Assembly (NCBI GenBank): GCA_027314165.1
Contig: DAHVCH010000005.1
Span: 62,001 to 126,000, forward strand
DNA: 64,000 nucleotides
Direction: 5' to 3'
Source of the DNA: Thermoplasmata archaeon
Lineage (GTDB): Archaea > Thermoplasmatota > Thermoplasmata > Lutacidiplasmatales > UBA184
The position numbers were made by a program, and so were the translations under genes. Within the stretch, counting starts at the first letter, position 1; every line of letters starts with the position of its first letter. Shown here one piece after another: positions 60,800 through 64,000 of this stretch. The notes under the pieces were generated by a model. That model saw only the letters and a program-made list of their open reading frames with translations. It made no database searches and was not told where the DNA came from.

Positions 60800-61578
60800 T
60801 CCCGGGCGCCGCTACAACATGAACCCAGCGGTCAAGGGTGACAGGTCACCCGGTTGAAGCCGGCGGTAGTCGGGACTCCTGTCGAGGGCTGTCGCGCCAC
60901 GCGCCCATGGTTGTACATCCGGGAACAGGGAACACCTTGACCCACAGCTCGAGGATGAATTGGACCTCGGGCACCTACCTGCCTGGCCCCTCCCACCGGA
61001 CGCAGGTGAGAAGATCATCCTCTCGAAGAAAGGATTCGAAGAGCTCCTCCGACCGAGGGAGGAGCTGGAGAAGAAGGACCGGGAGTCGGCGAGGAAGGTG
61101 GTGAATCGGGGAACTATCGTGGACGTGGAACAGCTCTGGGAGGCGCTGGAGGGGGGTTGGAGTACCGCACCGGGGCCGGGACGTCGGTGAGGGGTGAGAA
61201 CTTCGCGGACGAGGTCCTGTCGCTGCGGGCTCGGCTGTTCGAGTTCGTGCTGAACCCGACGGTGGATGGGACATGCCCTCGGGCGGAGGGCTCGCTCCGC
61301 CCGATGGTGGTGGCGAGGAAGATCAGTGGGGGTAGCCGGAGCTGGCGGGGAGGGAAAATGTTCGAGGCCCTCGCGAGTGTGGTCCAGACGTTACCGTCGA
61401 GGCGGCAGGACCTGGTGTAGCACGGTCCGGGCCACGTAGGGTTGGTCCCCTTCGGGTCGTCCCGGGGACGAGGGAACTCCCCTCACGACACACGAGTTCG
61501 GACCGCTGACCAGTTGCGTCACGCCAAAGGCTCCAAGAGGTGGACCGGTCCTCCCTTCTTCCGCGGAGCGAGGGCGGC
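60800..61578. other. Spacer with decayed mobile element between glycan region and ATPase
   Basis: Apart from the transposase remnant, I see only short frames of non-coding character (for example 60960-61190). Base composition is less GC-rich than the flanks, as expected for degenerating inserted DNA. No tRNA, promoter or clear repeat was found. Confidence 0.45.
61157..61420 (+). pseudogene. IS66/ISH10-type transposase C-terminal remnant
   Basis: The 87-residue frame contains SLRARLFEFVLNPTVDGT, AEGSLRPMVVARKISGGSR and LASVVQTLPSRR, matching the C-terminal end of IS66-type transposases, where the family has P-N-N-x-A-E-R-x-LRP; here the Asn pair and Arg are lost. The rest of the transposase and terminal repeats are not visible in 60800-61578. 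So it is a decayed fragment, not a working element. Confidence 0.6.
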
Positions 61579-64000
61579 ATGGTTCGTTGGTCCGGGAATC
61601 AGGGCCCGAAGGGCCGGAAGGACCCCTTGGTCGGACCCATCCGGACCGTTGGACGCCATCGAGAATTGGAGACCCTACGAGACCTCCTACGAAGGACCCA
61701 GGCGAGCGAAGGCTCGGTGGTGGTCCTCGTTGGCCCCGCGGGAATCGGCAAGACCCACATCCTTCGGTGGCTGGAAGAGGAGGGAAGACGGCTCGGGTTC
61801 CGCACGCTCAGCGGGAACGCCCTGGAGGGGGTCTCCGCTCCCCTCTTCCTCTGGGAACAGGTGTTCCGCTCCCCCGGAGGAGGCGAGGGACCTACCCCTG
61901 CCCTGCCTGGAGGGACCGACCTCGCTCGTGCCCGCCCGCCACGGTCCCTCCCTCCACCCACCTCTCGCACCCGGGGGACCGACGAGGACCAATCCGAGCG
62001 TGACGGGAGCGAGGCGGGGGAGTCCCCGGAGCTGAGGCTCCTGGGATACCTCTCCAGGCTCGAAAAGCTCTCCGCCCAGACCCCATGCCTTCTCTTGGTC
62101 GACGACCTGCAGTGGGCCGACCCTCTCTCCCTGACCGGTCTTCGCTTCCTTGGACGGAACCTCCGACGCCTACCGGTACTTTTGGCCTGCGCCTGGAGGG
62201 ACGAAGAGGACCGCAGGTCCTCGACCGCGACGGAGGGACGGGCGACCTCTCCCTCGGAGGTCATGGAGGTCATGGACGTCCTGGATCGGGAGGCTTCGCT
62301 CCGGCGTCTCCCTCTGCGGCCGCTCAACCCCCTGGAGGCCCGGCGTCTCCTAGAGGGGAGGCTGGGCGCGACGCTCGCCCACCCCGAGGGGGACCCCCGT
62401 TGGGAAGAGGTCCTTCGCCTGGGGGCCGGCCGCCCCTACTTCCTCCTCGAGGTGACCCGCCATCTCGAGGACCAGGGGCTCGTCCAGCGACGGGGAGGGC
62501 GAGCGAGCGTTCGCCTTCCGCCGGGCGCCGAGGACTCCCGCGTGACCCCCTCGCCCCTGCCCCCCTCCCTCCAGCGCCTCCTGGCCCGTCGGCTCGAGGG
62601 GCTCGACCCGGTGGACCTTCGGGTCCTTCAGGCCGGCAGTGTCGTGGGCATGGAGTTCCCGGTGGCGGCCGCGGCGTCCGCGTCGGAACTGACGCTCGCG
62701 GACAGCGAGCAACGCCTGGACCGGATCGAGCGGAAGGGAGGGATCCTGCAAAGGGTCCCGGGCACGAAGGACAGCTACGCAATCGCCCACGCCCTGATGC
62801 GCGAGGTCGTGCTCGAAGGGATGGACACGGGTCTCTCTCGGCTCATGGCCCTCCATCTCGCGCGCTGGTGGGTGCGGGAGCGTGGCCAGGAGCTGGACAC
62901 CATCGCCTACCTCTACCACCGGAGCGGGCAACGGGGGGAGGCCTGGCCCTGGGTCCACCGCGCGATGTTCCAAGCAGCGGAGAGGAGGGCGGCCTCCCTG
63001 GCGGACCGCTATGCAGGATGGATGAGGGAGTTCGCCGAAGAGGGCGGGGGCGATTCCCTCGTGGAGGCCGAGGAGGAGGTGAAGCTGGCAAGGACGCTCC
63101 TCTACCATGGCGAGACCGACTTGGCCCTCCGTCTCCTCCTCCGGGTCCTCGACCTACCCCTCCCCCAGGAGCAGCGATGGCGGGCGGAGGTCGTCCACGG
63201 CGAGCTCCTCCTGAGCCGCGACGTCCGGCAGGCCCAGAGGATTGCCACCCGTCTGGAACGCGAAACGACCCGGGCTGGTGCCGCCCCCCCCGAGCGACTG
63301 AGGGTCGAGACCGCCTATCTGAACCTGTCGGTCCAGGTCTTTCTCGAGGACTATAGGAAGGGCCTCCAGGTCTTCCGTGAGGCCCGCGCACGGGTCGAGC
63401 GGTCCGGGGACCCCGCCCTTCTCGCACGCTTCCTCGCACGAGGCTCCGAATGTCAATTGCGGACGGGGAACGTGCGGGAGACGGAGAGGGACGGGCGAAG
63501 GGCCCTCGAGGCCGCGAGGAAGAGCGGCGACGACTACGCGCTCATCCTTCCGCTCCTGAACGCTGCAAGATTGGCCTGGATACGCAACGACTTCCCGGCC
63601 TCCCTGCGCTACCACCAGGAGGCGGCGCGGGTCCAGCGACGTATCGGCTCGGTCGGGGGCCTCTGCATGACTCTGGCGACCATCGCCCTCTACCGTCTGA
63701 AGTTGGTTCAGTTGGAGGAGGTCGGTCGGACCCTCGACGAGGCCGATTACATGATCGGCCGGGCGCTCGAGAACCTCCGGGGCGGATTCGCGCCCGGCTT
63801 CCTGTTCGCTCTGCGCGGCGAGTTCCTCCGCGTGGGGGGACGCTGGAGGGACTCGGACCGCCATTTCCAGCGCGCGCAGGAGCTCTTGGAGGAAGCGGGT
63901 TTCCAAGGGACCGTGAACTACCGAGAGATCTTGGTGGCCCGCGCCCTCCTGCGCGGGGAGATGGGTGACCCTGAGGGCGGCCTGAGGGCGATTGACGACC
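61579..64000 (+). CDS. AAA-type predicted ATPase with TPR-like helices, 3' end beyond window
   Basis: Open from ATG at 61579 to the last base without a stop: at least 807 aa. VGRHRELETLRDLL begins an AAA_16-type domain; Walker A GPAGIGKT is 52-59 and Walker B LLLVDD is 171-176 followed by LQWADP. After about residue 400 come helical, TPR-like repeats (for example FRTGNV-type ECQLRTGNVRETERDGRRAL). This is the layout of MalT/guanylate-cyclase-linked signalling ATPases, but no output domain is visible before the window ends. A large disordered Pro/Arg insert lies at about 100-150. Confidence 0.75.
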   Translation, partial: MVRWSGNQGPKGRKDPLVGPIRTVGRHRELETLRDLLRRTQASEGSVVVLVGPAGIGKTHILRWLEEEGRRLGFRTLSGNALEGVSAPLFLWEQVFRSPGGGEGPTPALPGGTDLARARPPRSLPPPTSRTRGTDEDQSERDGSEAGESPELRLLGYLSRLEKLSAQTPCLLLVDDLQWADPLSLTGLRFLGRNLRRLPVLLACAWRDEEDRRSSTATEGRATSPSEVMEVMDVLDREASLRRLPLRPLNPLEARRLLEGRLGATLAHPEGDPRWEEVLRLGAGRPYFLLEVTRHLEDQGLVQRRGGRASVRLPPGAEDSRVTPSPLPPSLQRLLARRLEGLDPVDLRVLQAGSVVGMEFPVAAAASASELTLADSEQRLDRIERKGGILQRVPGTKDSYAIAHALMREVVLEGMDTGLSRLMALHLARWWVRERGQELDTIAYLYHRSGQRGEAWPWVHRAMFQAAERRAASLADRYAGWMREFAEEGGGDSLVEAEEEVKLARTLLYHGETDLALRLLLRVLDLPLPQEQRWRAEVVHGELLLSRDVRQAQRIATRLERETTRAGAAPPERLRVETAYLNLSVQVFLEDYRKGLQVFREARARVERSGDPALLARFLARGSECQLRTGNVRETERDGRRALEAARKSGDDYALILPLLNAARLAWIRNDFPASLRYHQEAARVQRRIGSVGGLCMTLATIALYRLKLVQLEEVGRTLDEADYMIGRALENLRGGFAPGFLFALRGEFLRVGGRWRDSDRHFQRAQELLEEAGFQGTVNYREILVARALLRGEMGDPEGGLRAIDD

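Noticed and set aside
60960-61190. 76-residue frame beside the transposase remnant
   Set aside because: No family, TTG start without ribosome site, and it lies in decayed sequence; could be part of the same broken element but I cannot show it.

Overview
The window is very GC-rich archaeal chromosome. Archaeal markers are a class 1 release factor aRF1 (NIKS and GGQ), a replication factor C small subunit, a Sec61-beta homologue, tRNA genes without encoded CCA (one interrupted), and TATA-like boxes about 25-30 nt upstream of start codons, which points to leaderless or near-leaderless transcripts. Many proteins carry zinc ribbons. This suggests Thermoplasmatota or a relative, but the lineage is inference. 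Four genes look locally damaged or recoded (in-frame stop, +1 frameshift, CTG start, missing start). Some of these may be assembly errors.

Layout. 1-2335: membrane protein, TusA-like protein with a Cys-cluster regulator, thioredoxin-like protein. 2415-8919: a tight minus-strand operon (SCP2 lipid carrier, Fe-alcohol dehydrogenase, aldehyde dehydrogenase, SRPBCC, GMC alcohol oxidase, membrane protein) behind one TATA box framed by a perfect inverted repeat. 9053-14651: DUF2130-like coiled-coil protein, small zinc protein, a giant repetitive surface protein. 14725-18105: 3-hydroxyacyl-CoA dehydrogenase, Nudix-like protein, interrupted tRNA-Ser, DUF35 protein and an odd thiolase. 18105-20689: Hjc-like nuclease divergent from an AAA+ ATPase, then a zinc-ribbon protein. 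20710-29105: zinc-ribbon/SPFH/membrane cassette and a giant TPR protein. 29343-33802: HD protein and glyoxylate shunt. 34086-39311: methyltransferase, tRNA-Arg, aRF1, thioredoxin, MoaB, MoaC, RFC. 39517-48231: CuA-like protein, S49 peptidase, ACT protein, argCJBGH and Sec61-beta. 48346-60799: a surface-glycan region with APS kinase, AlkP-fold enzyme, five glycosyltransferase-type genes, an epimerase with zinc-ribbon insert and a class I methyltransferase. 60800-64000: IS66-type transposase remnant and an AAA/TPR ATPase that runs off the end.

How the genes may work together. The lipid-alcohol operon, hydroxyacyl-CoA dehydrogenase, thiolase/DUF35 pair and isocitrate lyase plus malate synthase would form a route from long-chain or isoprenoid alcohols through acyl-CoA to acetyl-CoA and glyoxylate. 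This route is inferred from gene content. The argCJBGH run is preceded by an ACT-domain gene and a striking structured leader (41872-41994). The glycan region likely builds and possibly sulfates extracellular polysaccharide or surface glycans; the sequon-rich surface protein may be a target. The most unusual items are the argC leader, the zinc-ribbon/SPFH cassette, the lipid-alcohol operon, the tRNA-Ser interruption and the disrupted thiolase.
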